Assembly (NCBI GenBank): GCA_030620655.1
Contig: JAUXEH010000189.1
Coordinates: 1 to 5,993, forward strand
Direction of reading: 5' to 3'
DNA length: 5,993 bases
Source of the DNA: Candidatus Aminicenantota bacterium
GTDB taxonomy: Bacteria > Acidobacteriota > Aminicenantia > Aminicenantales > Aminicenantaceae
Shown here: piece after piece, positions 5,950-5,993 of the stretch
How the letters are laid out: each line of letters opens with the position of its first letter
Position numbering within the stretch: the stretch's first letter is position 1
Translations under genes and position numbers: made by a program
The notes under the pieces: generated by a model
The model's input: the letters and a program-made list of their open reading frames with translations, nothing else
What the model was told of the DNA's origin: nothing
Databases searched by the model: none

Positions 5950-5978
5950 TTGAATTTTTCGCCCCGCTCTTCTATCAT
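5950..5978 (+). promoter_or_regulatory. Candidate sigma70-type promoter for a downstream gene
   Basis: TTGAAT at 5950-5955 matches four of six -35 bases. TATCAT at 5973-5978 matches five of six -10 bases. The spacer is the ideal 17 bases. The region is AT-rich compared with the operon and follows the terminator candidate, so a new transcription unit probably starts near 5985 and its gene lies beyond the window. Confidence 0.4.
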
Positions 5979-5993
5979 ATAAGTCCCTGCGGC

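Noticed and set aside
1..5993. CRISPR arrays, tRNA or rRNA genes, insertion sequences
   Set aside because: No spaced repeat array, no tRNA-like cloverleaf, no rRNA stretch and no transposase motifs or terminal repeats were seen on either strand.

Overview
The window holds one compact, all-forward operon of six genes (about 110-5677) in GC-rich DNA, with short AT-richer non-coding flanks. The genes are, in order: a succinyl-CoA-synthetase-beta-like ATP-grasp subunit with a C-terminal two-cluster ferredoxin domain; a succinyl-CoA-synthetase-alpha-like subunit with the active-site histidine; a short citrate-synthase-fold protein of the citryl-CoA lyase type; a small HD-domain protein; and the large and small subunits of a LeuC/LeuD-type aconitase-superfamily hydro-lyase. 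Junctions are tight: ATGA overlaps at genes 2/3 and 5/6, a directly abutting TAA/ATG at genes 3/4, and gaps of only 23 and 24 bases elsewhere. The six genes are therefore almost certainly co-transcribed and partly translationally coupled.

Read as a pathway, genes 1+2 resemble citryl-CoA synthetase (CcsA/CcsB of Hydrogenobacter), gene 3 resembles citryl-CoA lyase (Ccl), and genes 5+6 could interconvert citrate and isocitrate. Together they would link isocitrate, citrate, citryl-CoA, and acetyl-CoA plus oxaloacetate. Run one way this is the citrate-cleavage arm of the reductive TCA cycle. Run the other way it would make citrate while conserving ATP. Genes 1-3 carry, in split form, the modules that are fused in ATP-citrate lyase. 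The alpha-type subunit has the SRSGGM motif that I remember from ATP-citrate lyase, rather than the SRSGTLTYE of ordinary succinyl-CoA synthetase. The true substrate is not proven: a related 2-hydroxy acid (homocitrate-, methylcitrate- or citramalate-like) would fit the same enzyme set, and the hydro-lyase specificity loop is unusual.

The two most unexpected elements are the ferredoxin domain fused to an enzyme that does no redox chemistry, and the HD-domain protein placed between the lyase and the hydro-lyase.

The organism is a bacterium with GC-rich coding DNA. The iron-sulfur content (two predicted clusters on gene 1, one on the hydro-lyase) and the pathway suggest an anaerobe, perhaps of the Desulfobacterota or Chloroflexota kind. 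That placement is inference from gene content only.

Upstream (1-109) there is a plausible sigma70-type promoter. Downstream (5678-5993) no gene is convincing, but there is a terminator-like hairpin with a T-run (5863-5905). After it come a perfect 8+8 inverted repeat (5919-5937) and a promoter-like pair of boxes (5950-5978), which probably serve a gene beyond the window.
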